Counted from the first letter of the stretch, positions 7,296 to 16,867 are shown. The stretch: DNA of 64,000 bases from an uncultured Alistipes sp. (GCA_905213895.1 CAJMKE010000002.1:62001-126000); one strand, 5' to 3'. Notes: generated from the letters alone by a model not told the origin. Program-made: numbers and translations.

Positions 7296-9233
7296 ATGCA
7301 ACGACTGATAACCAAATTGCATTTGGAGCGTTATTTGAGTTCCAAACTGATTCTCTGCATCGACCTTGCGATTTCCGTCATGGCATCGCTGGTCGCGCTC
7401 ATAATCGTACACCTGCTCTTCGGAGGCGGCATCTCGAACCGTTTTGCACTGGTATGGCTGGTCGGCGCGACGGTATTCTCGCTGCTGCTGTATTATGTAC
7501 TGAAAACATACCGCTTTATCATCCGCCATTCCACGCTGCGCGAAATCGCCAAGTTCGTGCTTGCGACTTTCGGCAAAGAGGTGCTGCTGGGATTGAGCGT
7601 GCCGGTGTTCGCCCGCGGCATCGTCGGGGGGGGGAATACGGCGGTATTGCTGCTGCTCGATTTCCTGCTTACGCTCTGTGCGCTGGTCGTGGTGCGCGTG
7701 ATGATGATAGTCGGTTATGACCTGATAAAACACCGGTTGAAACGTCGCAGCAATTGCAGCCGTGTGCTGATTTACGGTACGGGCGACAAATCGGTGGCGT
7801 TGGTCATGCGTTTGCAGAACTCGCCGCACTACGAAGTGTCGGGATTCCTGACCTACGGACCGCGTCTGAAAAACCACATGCTCGCCCAACACAGCGTCTA
7901 CTATTTCGAGAGTGCGGGCAACGTGAAGTATCTTCGCGGACGCTACGACATCGACGCCATATTGTTCGCCACCGAATCGGAAGCGCAGTCGGAACAGGAA
8001 CGCCTGCTCAAATACGCCACCGACAACGACATAAAGATACTCATCGCCCCTCCGATAGACGAGGTCGTGGGCGGCAGACTGATGAAGTCGTCCATCCGCG
8101 AAATCAAAATCGAGGATTTGCTGGGTCGTCCCGAGATAAAGATTTCGCTCGACGAGATAATCGCCGACTTCCGCGGCAAGACGATTATGGTAACCGGTGC
8201 CGCAGGCTCGATAGGCTCGGAGTTGTGCCGCCAGTTGGCGACGTTCGGCATCAGGAAACTCGTGCTGTTCGACAACTCCGAAACGCCGATGCACAACATC
8301 CGTCTCGAACTTGAAGAGCGTTTTCCGGAACTCGACTTCTCGCCCGTAATCGGCGACGTCCGCATTCCGGCACGTCTCGATTTCGTCTTCCGCACCTATC
8401 GCCCGCAGGTGGTCTTCCACGCCGCAGCCTACAAGCATGTGCCGCTGATGGAGGAGAACCCGTGCGAAGCGGTGCTGGCGAATGTCGCCGGTTCGCGCAA
8501 CGTAGCCGACAAGTGTCTGGAATACGGCGTCGAGAAGATGGTGATGATTTCGACCGACAAGGCTGTGAATCCGACAAACATCATGGGTTGCACCAAGCGT
8601 CTGGCGGAGATTTACGTGCAGTCGCTGGGTCTTGCCGTCGAGCAGGGCAGGATAAAGGGACGGACGAGATTCGTAACCACGCGCTTCGGCAACGTTCTCG
8701 GCTCGAACGGCTCCGTAATCCCTCGTTTCCGCGAACAGATTGCAAAGGGAGGTCCGGTAACGGTAACGCACCCCGACATCACGCGTTTCTTCATGACCAT
8801 TCCCGAAGCCTGCCGTCTGGTGATGGAGGCTGCGACGATGTCCACCGGCACGCAGATATTCGTGTTCGACATGGGCGAATCGGTGAAGATTGCGCATCTG
8901 GCGAAACGCATGATAGAACTCGCCGGCTTCGAACCGGGCAAGGACATCAAAATCGAGTATACGGGTCTGCGACCGGGCGAGAAACTCTACGAGGAGGTGC
9001 TTTCCAATACGGAGAATACCCTGCCGACCTCGCACGACCGCATCCGCATCGCCAAGGTGCGCGAGTACGACTACGCCGACGCCTGCCGCGCCGCCGACAT
9101 GCTCGAAACCCTCTCCCGCGAGGTGAACATACCCGACATGGTCCGACTCATGAAATCGACCGTCCCAGAGTTCATATCAAAGAACTCTCGGTTCGAGGTG
9201 TACGATAAAATAACGGAGTCAGTAAATAGTTAA
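7296..9233 (+). CDS. Membrane UDP-GlcNAc 4,6-dehydratase (PglF/WbpM/FlaA1-like)
   Basis: Predicted to convert UDP-GlcNAc to UDP-4-keto-6-deoxy-sugar on the inner membrane, the first step to 4-amino or 6-deoxy sugars. The 645-residue product has about four N-terminal membrane helices (residues 15-150), a CoA-binding-like fold (about 155-285) and a C-terminal SDR dehydratase with TGAAGSIGSE (about 300) and STDKAVNPTNIMGCTKR, where Met replaces the usual catalytic Tyr, as is typical of this family. The frame is open further upstream; ATG 7296 gives family length. A G9 tract at 7626-7634 (encoding Gly-Gly-Gly within a membrane region) is in frame here, but a one-base change would truncate the protein near residue 115. 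It likely works with the aminotransferase at 25.3 kb and the PglD-like enzyme at 21.6 kb. Confidence 0.92.
   Translation: MQRLITKLHLERYLSSKLILCIDLAISVMASLVALIIVHLLFGGGISNRFALVWLVGATVFSLLLYYVLKTYRFIIRHSTLREIAKFVLATFGKEVLLGLSVPVFARGIVGGGNTAVLLLLDFLLTLCALVVVRVMMIVGYDLIKHRLKRRSNCSRVLIYGTGDKSVALVMRLQNSPHYEVSGFLTYGPRLKNHMLAQHSVYYFESAGNVKYLRGRYDIDAILFATESEAQSEQERLLKYATDNDIKILIAPPIDEVVGGRLMKSSIREIKIEDLLGRPEIKISLDEIIADFRGKTIMVTGAAGSIGSELCRQLATFGIRKLVLFDNSETPMHNIRLELEERFPELDFSPVIGDVRIPARLDFVFRTYRPQVVFHAAAYKHVPLMEENPCEAVLANVAGSRNVADKCLEYGVEKMVMISTDKAVNPTNIMGCTKRLAEIYVQSLGLAVEQGRIKGRTRFVTTRFGNVLGSNGSVIPRFREQIAKGGPVTVTHPDITRFFMTIPEACRLVMEAATMSTGTQIFVFDMGESVKIAHLAKRMIELAGFEPGKDIKIEYTGLRPGEKLYEEVLSNTENTLPTSHDRIRIAKVREYDYADACRAADMLETLSREVNIPDMVRLMKSTVPEFISKNSRFEVYDKITESVNS
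7626..7634 (+). repeat. G9 homopolymer inside the 4,6-dehydratase gene
   Basis: Nine consecutive G residues encode three glycines at about residues 111-113 of 645. The present length keeps the reading frame; loss or gain of one base would remove the catalytic domain. Confidence 0.92.
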
Positions 9234-9453
9234 AAAGTGCATTTGGAGAATTTTGGGGGGGGACTAAAAAACTTGTAAGGTGGTGCTATCCCAGTATTTC
9301 TACAGAATGACAAATTTAATATCTATCTGTAAAAACTAAATTTCGTTCTCCTTACAGCGAATTAAATATGACAAATAATGTTTAGGTAAATACGCAATAT
9401 TGGGTTCGAATAAAATTATGACCTTTTATTACGATCTTAAGATTGATAACGCG
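9234..9453 (+). other. Intergenic junction where base composition drops
   Basis: No gene is seen. The sequence changes here from GC-rich (upstream) to AT-rich (downstream) and contains a G8 tract at 9255-9262. I find no clear promoter or terminator. This may be the left edge of the exchangeable part of the locus. Confidence 0.5.
9255..9262 (+). repeat. G8 homopolymer, intergenic
   Basis: Eight G residues lie 22 nt after the dehydratase stop, at the point where composition turns AT-rich. It is not in a coding sequence. Confidence 0.9.
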
Positions 9454-10458
9454 ATGAATATAAAAGTAAGCATTATAGTTCCAGTTTATAATGTCAAACA
9501 ATATCTTTCTCGATGTCTTACCTCCCTTGTAAATCAGACATTAAATGATATTGAAATAATTGTGGTAGATGATGGCTCTACTGATGGAAGTGAGCATATT
9601 ATTGATGAATTTGCATTACGTTTTTTTAAAATAATGCGTGTTATTCATAAAGAGAATGGCGGATTGATGTCTGCGTGGACAACAGGAGTAAAAGCCGCCA
9701 AAGGGGAATACATAGGCTTTATTGATAGTGATGATTATGCAGCAGTAGATATGTTTGAAAATTTATATAAGTTAGCAACATCGAGCAATGTTGATATCGT
9801 TATCAGCAATTATATCGTAAATGGTATCGCATTGGGGACTCATCCAATTAAAGAAGGGCGATATGAAGGCGAACAATTAGTAAACATTTTCAAAAAGCAC
9901 GTTTTCCCATCGCCGTATACATATTCGATATCGATGTCAAGAATGCCTAAATTATTCAAGCGTCATATTATTACAGATAATCTAATATATACGGAAAGTT
10001 TAAGTAAAACATTTGAAGATCGTTATATAACTCCGGCAGCAATATTAAGTGCTCAATCAATATATTATACACCAAAGGGATATTATTATTGGATGCTTCG
10101 AAAAAATTCCAATCATGGTATGTATAAAGAGCATTTGTTGGACGATATAAAACGGGTGTATAATGTGCAATATCAAATTATTCATGATAAACAATTATCG
10201 TTGGAGCAAATTTGGGAGGAGGCTTATTTAGATTTCATTCGTTTATATGTAGACAGAAATATTATAAAGGTGGAATCGCTATTTACAAAAATTAAATCTG
10301 CAAAAGAACTTTTAAACGATAAACTGACAAAAGCAAGGCTTGATAAATACGGGCATTTATTGAGGAATAAGTTAGGTAAAGCAGTAATGATTTCGTATAA
10401 ACTAAATTCTCCGGTCCTTCTTGCCGTATCGAGTTATTTGACCAGATCCGTTGACTGA
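9454..10458 (+). CDS. Family 2 glycosyltransferase
   Basis: The N-terminal GT-A domain is typical of family 2: VSIIVPVYNVKQYL at residues 5-18, VVDDGSTDGS and the metal-binding FIDSDDY. It would add one sugar from a nucleotide donor to the lipid-linked repeat unit on the cytoplasmic face. The frame extends upstream to 9400 (other ATGs at 9400-9418), but the domain begins right after ATG 9454, giving 334 residues. Its TGA overlaps the flippase ATG, showing translational coupling. Donor and linkage cannot be read from the sequence. Confidence 0.9.
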   Translation: MNIKVSIIVPVYNVKQYLSRCLTSLVNQTLNDIEIIVVDDGSTDGSEHIIDEFALRFFKIMRVIHKENGGLMSAWTTGVKAAKGEYIGFIDSDDYAAVDMFENLYKLATSSNVDIVISNYIVNGIALGTHPIKEGRYEGEQLVNIFKKHVFPSPYTYSISMSRMPKLFKRHIITDNLIYTESLSKTFEDRYITPAAILSAQSIYYTPKGYYYWMLRKNSNHGMYKEHLLDDIKRVYNVQYQIIHDKQLSLEQIWEEAYLDFIRLYVDRNIIKVESLFTKIKSAKELLNDKLTKARLDKYGHLLRNKLGKAVMISYKLNSPVLLAVSSYLTRSVD

Positions 10459-11984
10459 TGAGGAAGCCGTCTCTTAATGAACAAAGTGCTCTGAATGTCA
10501 TTGGCAGTATCGTTGTAGTTGCTATTAACGTTACTATCAATTTAGTGCTTTCTCCTTATATAGTAAAACATTTGGGAGTGGAAGCGAATGGGTATATTAC
10601 GTTAGCCAATAACTTCGTGTCATATTTGACTATGGTGTCTATAGCATTAAATTCCATGGTCGGAAGGTTTATTTTAATAGATAATCGCAGAGGATATCAA
10701 CAATCGGCTAATGAATATTACAGTTCTGTGTTGATTGGAGATTGGATAATGGCAATGGTATTCTTTATGCCAATGTTATTATTTGTTGTTTTTATTGACA
10801 GATTAATTAAAGTCCCAGACCAACTTATATGGGACATAAGAATCCTGTTTGGGATAGTATTCTTCAATTATATTATTCAACTTTGTGTTCCGCAGTGGCA
10901 GACGGCGACCTACTGTACTAATAATTTATATTTGCGGTCGTTGAAGAATGCGGTTTCCAATATTATTCGAGCAGTCTCTGTTTATTTGTTGTTTAGGCTG
11001 TTTACCCCTCATAGTTATTATGTCGCAGTGTCGGCGACATTTATGACGATTGTCAGTTTGTCGATCGATTATACTTTTTATAAAAAGTTAATGCCGGAAT
11101 TGAAGTGGAGTATTTCGTGGTTCAGATGGAAAAAAGTTAAAGAATTAGTGTCGTCGGGTATATGGAATACGATTTCGCAATGCGGAAATCTACTATTGGA
11201 AGGATTCGATATTTTAATTGCTAATATTTTCATCAATCCAGTAGCGGCAGGAGTTTTGGCTTTATCCAAGATGATTCCCAATATGATTAATCAAATAACT
11301 GGAACTGTGTCTACAACTTATGGCCCTCGACTGACATATCTATATGCCGATGGGAAAATAAATCAAATGGAGAATGAGATTAAAAATAATATTGTGTTGC
11401 TTTCAGTACTTTCGAATATACCCATTGGAACTTTCTTCGTATTCGGGATTCCATTCTTTAAACTTTGGGTACCATCACAGGATGCATTTCAACTTACAGT
11501 CTTGTCCTCTTTGTCCTTATTAGGTTTACTCTTTGCAGGATTGGCACAATGTTATGTTAATATTTTCGGTGTTGTGAACAAGTTAAAACTTAACTCACTC
11601 ATGATAGTTGGTTCAGGTTTAATAAATTTGACATGTGTATTTTTATTATTGAAATATAGTTCGTTAGGGATATATTCCGTTGTAATAACGAGTTCGGTAA
11701 TAACAATTATACGAATTATGACATTCGTTATTCCATATTCCGCCCGTCTTATCGATACATCCAGTTGGAAATTGACAATATATCTACTGCGAGGTGCGAT
11801 CAATGTTGTAATCCCGATTGGCATAGGGCTAATATTCAGGTGTTTAATTGAAATAGACGGATGGGGAGGTCTTGTAACTGCAATCGGCGGTACAGCAATT
11901 ATATCCGCACTTATTTATATGATAGTCGTTTTAAATAGAAATCAGAGAGAGACGGTTCTTAGAATATTCCATGTAATTCAATAA
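10458..11984 (+). CDS. wzx: Polysaccharide flippase (Wzx-like, MATE/MOP superfamily)
   Basis: A 508-residue integral membrane protein with about 12-14 hydrophobic helices spread over its length and no soluble domain, as in Wzx/RfbX translocases. It would flip the undecaprenyl-diphosphate-linked repeat unit to the periplasm. The ATG overlaps the stop of the upstream glycosyltransferase (ATGA). Presence with the polymerase at 15.7 kb marks a Wzx/Wzy pathway rather than an ABC-transporter one. Assignment rests on topology and context. Confidence 0.85.
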   Translation: MRKPSLNEQSALNVIGSIVVVAINVTINLVLSPYIVKHLGVEANGYITLANNFVSYLTMVSIALNSMVGRFILIDNRRGYQQSANEYYSSVLIGDWIMAMVFFMPMLLFVVFIDRLIKVPDQLIWDIRILFGIVFFNYIIQLCVPQWQTATYCTNNLYLRSLKNAVSNIIRAVSVYLLFRLFTPHSYYVAVSATFMTIVSLSIDYTFYKKLMPELKWSISWFRWKKVKELVSSGIWNTISQCGNLLLEGFDILIANIFINPVAAGVLALSKMIPNMINQITGTVSTTYGPRLTYLYADGKINQMENEIKNNIVLLSVLSNIPIGTFFVFGIPFFKLWVPSQDAFQLTVLSSLSLLGLLFAGLAQCYVNIFGVVNKLKLNSLMIVGSGLINLTCVFLLLKYSSLGIYSVVITSSVITIIRIMTFVIPYSARLIDTSSWKLTIYLLRGAINVVIPIGIGLIFRCLIEIDGWGGLVTAIGGTAIISALIYMIVVLNRNQRETVLRIFHVIQ

Positions 11985-12080
11985 TTATTACATATAAAAT
12001 TAGGACCGACATACATTTTATTGATAAGTTGCTAAACAACACTATATTTAGCGGTGTATTGATTTCATAAAAAATAATAT

Positions 12081-12812
12081 ATGAACATTTCAGTAATATT
12101 TGCGGGTGGTGTTGGCACCCGTATGAATACAAAATCTCGTCCCAAGCAGTTTTTGGATCTGAATGGCAAACCTATTATTGTATATACAATTGAACTGTTT
12201 GAGAATCATCCCGATGTAGACGGCATAATCGTAGTATGTTTAGAGAGTTGGATCCCTTTTCTTCGTAAAATGCTTAAAAAATTCGAGATTACCAAAGTCG
12301 TTAGAATTGTTTCCGGAGGAGTATCAGGTCAAGACTCTATATATAACGGTCTGTGTGCAGCAGAAGATTATGTCAAGGAACAAGGTGAAAGTAATGCTAT
12401 AGTAATGATTCATGACGGAGTGCGTCCTTTGATAACAGAAGACACGATTACAGACAATATTGAAAAAGTTAAGGAGTGCGGAAGTTGTATTACGGTCGTT
12501 CCTGCTACCGAGACTTTTGTAGTAACTCACGAAGACGGTTCATTGGAACTGCCATCACGTTCGCTCTGTAAACTTGCTCGTGCACCGCAAAGTTTTTATC
12601 TGAATGATATCATTAGTGCGCACCGAAGAAGCAGAAAAGAGGGTTTGACAGGATTTATCGATTCGTGTTCATTAATGAGTTACTATGGCTATAAATTGGG
12701 ATTGATCGAAGGTCCTATGGAAAACATTAAAATTACAACACCTACTGATTATTTCGTGTTTCGCGCAATGGTTGAAGTGCATGAAAATCAGCAAATATTC
12801 GGAATATACTGA
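12081..12812 (+). CDS. IspD/TarI-like cytidylyltransferase
   Basis: A 243-residue enzyme with the CTP-binding loop FAGGVGTRM and RPKQFL near the N-terminus, HDGVRP in the middle and the usual IspD-fold length. It may activate a polyol or sugar phosphate as a CDP derivative. The housekeeping role in isoprenoid synthesis is possible, but location inside a glycan locus, followed by an epimerase and a LicD-type phosphotransferase, argues for a CDP-linked substituent, as with TarI/Bcs1 ribitol-phosphate cytidylyltransferases. Its stop overlaps the ATG of the acyltransferase gene. The substrate is not determined by sequence alone. Confidence 0.8.
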   Translation: MNISVIFAGGVGTRMNTKSRPKQFLDLNGKPIIVYTIELFENHPDVDGIIVVCLESWIPFLRKMLKKFEITKVVRIVSGGVSGQDSIYNGLCAAEDYVKEQGESNAIVMIHDGVRPLITEDTITDNIEKVKECGSCITVVPATETFVVTHEDGSLELPSRSLCKLARAPQSFYLNDIISAHRRSRKEGLTGFIDSCSLMSYYGYKLGLIEGPMENIKITTPTDYFVFRAMVEVHENQQIFGIY

Positions 12813-13809
12813 TGACACAAAGACTTTATCAATTCGATATTCTCAAAGGAATAGGGATACTTTGCGTGTTGCTGGGGCATAGTGCTTTGAGTGGATTCCC
12901 CAAAGAGATCATATATGGTTTTCATATGCCATTATTCTTTTTCTGTTCAGGAGTCTTCTTTAAAGATAGAAATTTGCGTGAAACTATAACTAAAAGCATA
13001 AAGCAACTCTTATTTCCATATTTGTTTTTCCTTTTGGTGTTATTGTCATGCGATTTTGTACTTTATCTGAAAGCGACACATAGTCTTTACGAAACGGTTA
13101 TATCCATATATAATAGTATAAATTGTCCTTTAAACGAAGATTGCCGCTTGTATTTAACGATTTGGTTTTTACCTTGTCTTTTTATTGTAAGAATATTATA
13201 CGCGTTATTGTATAGGTGTTGCAAATGTAATGAGGGAAAACTATTGGCAATATCTATTATTGCCGGGGGGGGTATTTTATCGGTAATCATATAACCTTAC
13301 CTTTTTTTCTCGATTCTGCAATTAGTTGTTTAATATACTATCATTTCGGTTATTGTTTTTATAAATATAATCTGTATAAAATCCGATTAGCATTACGATG
13401 GACAATACTTTTAGGGTTTTTATATATTCTTACTGTAGCATTGTTACATCCGCATGTCGATCTGAAGTATAACACATTCCCGTTCTATCTAATTATACTA
13501 TCATCGATGGCAATCATCGTATTGTATCAGTTCAGTTTGTTTTTATCGAAAGAGTCGAATGTAATTTCTGCTTTTTTGATTAAATGCGGTAATTGCAGCC
13601 TTACGATGTTGGGTTTGCATAGACCGGTTTGGTTATTCGTATATCCGATATGCTTGAAATTTGAATTTAACGAGTATATGCTAATAATAGTTGAAATGAT
13701 TACTGCGGTGTCGTTTATACGATTAGCGGATAAAATACTTAACAAATACGCTCCGACCTTGATAGGTAAACAAAATAACAATCTTGTATATTGTAAACAG
13801 CGCATATGA
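12812..13809 (+). pseudogene. Acyltransferase 3 family protein, frameshifted at a G8 tract (possibly phase-off)
   Basis: The N-terminal half (from ATG 12812) reads as an acyltransferase 3 (OafA/WecH-type) membrane protein: QRLYQFDILKGIGILCVLLG, with the family His in GHSAL, then several membrane helices. The frame stops at 13294, just after eight G residues (13265-13272). Reading with one extra G continues without a stop through 13809 (about 332 residues), through further membrane helices and a typical LGLHRPVW segment. Start and end overlap neighbours by ATGA-type junctions in the restored frame, so the gene was recently, or sometimes is, intact. Such enzymes O-acetylate cell-surface sugars. 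The frameshift could also be a homopolymer sequencing error. Confidence 0.82.
13265..13272 (+). repeat. G8 homopolymer at the acyltransferase frameshift
   Basis: Eight G residues. G9 (or G6) would restore a single frame of about 332 codons; G8 stops 7 codons after the tract and G7 stops even sooner. This is the only tract in the locus found in an out-of-frame state. Confidence 0.93.
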
Positions 13810-14825
13810 ATGCTCAACTTGAAGATGATATCTTGGAATACTCTCAAACTTTTCCTTTTGCGGATAAATTGAGAGATGCATCCTTTATGATTACCGGTGC
13901 AACGGGATTGATCGGTTCCATACTTGTCAGATGCTTATTGGCATTAGACCGGAATATCAGTATCACTATTCCGGTTCGCAATTTTGAGAAGGCTGTTACC
14001 CTATATGGGAAAGATGCAGCGAAGATTAAAATCATACCGTGCAATCTATGTGATTATATCGAATCTTTGGAAGACCATTTCGATTTTATCATTCATTGTG
14101 CGAGTCCTACTTCGGGAAAGTATGTGAATGAACATCCTGTCGAGACTTTCGAGTTGGCGATAGAGAGTACACGCGCATTATTGAAATATGCCAAGTCTAA
14201 CGATGTTAAGAGTTTCGTTTATGTCAGTTCGCTAGAATACTATGGTCAAAATAATGACAATAGGTTTATTACGGAAGAAATGCAGGGTTATATAGATCCA
14301 GTAAGTCCTCGATCCTCATATCCTATGGGCAAGCGAGCGGCAGAATATTTATGTTTTGCATACGCTTCCGAATACGCAGTACCCGTAAAGATTGCCAGGC
14401 TTACGCAGACTTTCGGAGCAGGTGTGTCTAGTGATGACAATAGAGTTTTCGCACAGTTTGCGAGATGTGTTCTAAACGGGAAGGATATAGTGATGCACTC
14501 TACTGGAGAGTCTGCTAAACCTTATTGTTATACTACGGATTGTGTATCTGCAATTCTATATATTTTATTAAAAGGTGAGAATGGAGAATCATATAATGTC
14601 GCGAATCAGAGTACATATATAAGCATTGCTGAGATGGCAGAATTCCTTAAGACAAGATTCAATTCCACTATAGATGTCCGTATAGAGCAGCATCCGGAAA
14701 TGGGCTATGCTCCTATCACGAAACTTCGTTTATCTACTGAAAAATTGAATGGCCTGGGCTGGACTCCTAAAATAGGCTTGGAAGAAATGTACAAAAGGCT
14801 TTTAGCATCGTTTAAATATGCATAG
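13806..14825 (+). CDS. NAD-dependent epimerase/dehydratase (extended SDR)
   Basis: A 339-residue sugar-nucleotide SDR with the Rossmann motif TGATGLIGS (about residue 30), a SSLEYYG segment and the catalytic YPMGK (YxxxK). It would epimerise, dehydrate or reduce a nucleotide-linked sugar. Its start overlaps the restored acyltransferase frame by 4 nt. It sits between the IspD-like and LicD-like genes, so modification of the CDP-activated compound is plausible, but a UDP- or dTDP-sugar substrate cannot be excluded. Confidence 0.85.
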   Translation: MNAQLEDDILEYSQTFPFADKLRDASFMITGATGLIGSILVRCLLALDRNISITIPVRNFEKAVTLYGKDAAKIKIIPCNLCDYIESLEDHFDFIIHCASPTSGKYVNEHPVETFELAIESTRALLKYAKSNDVKSFVYVSSLEYYGQNNDNRFITEEMQGYIDPVSPRSSYPMGKRAAEYLCFAYASEYAVPVKIARLTQTFGAGVSSDDNRVFAQFARCVLNGKDIVMHSTGESAKPYCYTTDCVSAILYILLKGENGESYNVANQSTYISIAEMAEFLKTRFNSTIDVRIEQHPEMGYAPITKLRLSTEKLNGLGWTPKIGLEEMYKRLLASFKYA

Positions 14826-14919
14826 GAATTATCTTAATTTTAAGATTGTAAGTTTCTCTCATTCTTTTCACTGTAATCAAATATTATTTAACGAACGAAG
14901 TTTATAACATTGTCTATTA

Positions 14920-15750
14920 ATGGATAATAGAAGTAAAATGACACTCCAAGAGCATAAACAAGTAATGCTTGGTATTCTTTTGGAATTTACTAAATTTTGC
15001 GATCGACACGGCTTAATGTATTATTTGGATGCGGGGACGCTTATCGGTGCTGTACGTCATAAGGGATTCATCCCTTGGGATGATGATATTGATGTCAACA
15101 TGCCGTATTGTGATTATGATAAGTTCATTTATATTACAAAGCAATCCGGAGGTTATATGACTGAACATCTTAGAGTGGAATATCCAGAAGAAACTATATA
15201 TCCGTTTTTGAAAATTTCCGATGACAGAACCATTCTTGTGGAATTTCCCGAGAAAAATCCGATGGAGGTTGGCGTATACATCGATGTATTTCCCAAATAT
15301 GGAATAAAGGATAAGAAATGGAAATCCAGAATGGTATGTAAAATCTCTGAGCTGTTAGGACTTTTCCACTGGTTTTCTTCTTATAGCATTTATGCCTGGC
15401 GTCGTCCCGGTCATAACATATTAAAAAAAACGATGGCAGCGATAGGTCGATTGTTGTTTCCGCAAGAGAAATTTTCTACACGAATTCAAAATTGGTTTAT
15501 GCATCAATATGCAAAACACCACCCAGCCGAAAATTGCCAGTACGTAACGACTCTTACCAACGGTGAGTTCAATAAATTGGCTCCGAGGGCTTGTTTTGAT
15601 GGATTCCAATGGTTGGAATTCGAAGGCTATAAATTTAAAGCACCAAAAGATTTTGATACATATCTGCATTGTTTGTATAGTGGGGATTATATGCAACTAC
15701 CACCCGAAAATAATAGAGTGCATCATGATATTATAGTTTATTGGAAATAG
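14920..15750 (+). CDS. LicD-family phosphotransferase
   Basis: The family hallmark is near the N-terminus: YYLDAGTLIGAVRHKGF followed by IPWDDDIDV (residues about 30-54), the nucleotidyltransferase-fold metal site. LicD proteins move a phospho-substituent such as phosphocholine from a CDP donor to a glycan. With the IspD-like gene 2 kb upstream, a phosphodiester-linked decoration is the simplest reading; no choline kinase or choline importer is present, so phosphocholine itself is not specifically supported. Length 276 aa fits the family. Confidence 0.88.
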   Translation: MDNRSKMTLQEHKQVMLGILLEFTKFCDRHGLMYYLDAGTLIGAVRHKGFIPWDDDIDVNMPYCDYDKFIYITKQSGGYMTEHLRVEYPEETIYPFLKISDDRTILVEFPEKNPMEVGVYIDVFPKYGIKDKKWKSRMVCKISELLGLFHWFSSYSIYAWRRPGHNILKKTMAAIGRLLFPQEKFSTRIQNWFMHQYAKHHPAENCQYVTTLTNGEFNKLAPRACFDGFQWLEFEGYKFKAPKDFDTYLHCLYSGDYMQLPPENNRVHHDIIVYWK

Positions 15751-16862
15751 AATACTATATGGTTAAGAAGTTTTGCATTCTGCTTTTTATGATAGCGTGC
15801 TCTGCTACAATTTATTATAATGGATTAGATAACAATACTTCTAAAATGCTTGCCATGGCTTGCTTCGGAGTACTGTTTCTGTTTGCCGTCTTTGACCAAA
15901 TCAAACGTCGTCAATTATTGTCTTTATTCAAGAGATGGTTGGCTTGGATTATCTTGGCAATGACAGTTAATATGTTGTACGGTCTACCAGCAAACTCAAT
16001 TCTTGAAATCGTATTTCCTTTGGTAGTAGCATTTGAGTCTTATCAGTTATTGGATATTCCGCGAAATCAATGGAGTGTATTTTTTCTTCCGTTATGCGTA
16101 TTTTCATCTGTTTGTGCCGTATGGTCTGTATTATATGGTTTAGGTTCTTTATCTATTGCTGAATATTATGACAACGACATCGCGAAGAATCAAATAGGTG
16201 CGGCATTTACGACGTTTGCAATTATCAGTGCCATGTTTGTAGTGGAGGAAAAACGATTGCTCTTGAAAATCCTTTTTACGGTTGCATCTATTGTAAATCT
16301 TTATCCGGCATTATGTTTCACATGTCGTACTGCACTGCTATGTTATGCTTTTGTGGTTTGCTTTATTCTATTTCGGGTTTATGGATGGAGAGGTTTTATT
16401 GTAATCCCTATTATATTGTTAGTAATTGTTGGCTTGGGCGGTAACAATCTAGGCAATTTATTATACGAATCTATTGTAGGCACTCGGGACATAAATGATG
16501 CCGATGACATTTCTTCCGGTCGAATAACATATGCAAAAGCCTCTCTCGATTATTTTTTAGAGCATCCGTTCTTCGGATATTACGGGGCTATGGATGGAAG
16601 TAATATGCCTCCCAATGCGCATATTTTTTTGTTATATAGACTAACGAAATGGGGACTTTTAGGCTCAATACCGTTTCTGGCCTTATATTTTAGTATTATA
16701 AAAATTTTCTTTAAGAGCATTAAACATAGAGAAATATTGGTGATGGGAACACTGTTCCTTGCATTAATGGAAAGTTTCTCGGAGTATTCTCCTCCGTTCG
16801 GTCCCGGCTCTTGCTTTATACCTGTTTTTATGATAGTCGGAATGTATTTGCGAAATAAATAA
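15741..16862 (+). CDS. wzy: O-antigen polymerase-like membrane protein (Wzy)
   Basis: A 373-residue protein with about ten hydrophobic helices and a large loop containing RITYAKASLDYFLEHPFFGY and NAHIFLLYRLTKWG, the arrangement of the Wzy/WaaL superfamily. It would join flipped repeat units in the periplasm. The frame starts at ATG 15741, inside the LicD gene; ATG 15759 (MVKKF) is an equally good start and gives 367 residues. It is the only Wzy-like gene in the locus. Polymerase rather than ligase is inferred from context. Confidence 0.82.
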   Translation: MEIEYYMVKKFCILLFMIACSATIYYNGLDNNTSKMLAMACFGVLFLFAVFDQIKRRQLLSLFKRWLAWIILAMTVNMLYGLPANSILEIVFPLVVAFESYQLLDIPRNQWSVFFLPLCVFSSVCAVWSVLYGLGSLSIAEYYDNDIAKNQIGAAFTTFAIISAMFVVEEKRLLLKILFTVASIVNLYPALCFTCRTALLCYAFVVCFILFRVYGWRGFIVIPIILLVIVGLGGNNLGNLLYESIVGTRDINDADDISSGRITYAKASLDYFLEHPFFGYYGAMDGSNMPPNAHIFLLYRLTKWGLLGSIPFLALYFSIIKIFFKSIKHREILVMGTLFLALMESFSEYSPPFGPGSCFIPVFMIVGMYLRNK

Positions 16863-16867
16863 TAAAA

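Noticed and set aside
13441..13809. A separate small membrane-protein gene after the acyltransferase fragment
   Set aside because: Its sequence continues the acyltransferase fold, and the frame is open back to the G8 tract, so it is the second half of the same gene.
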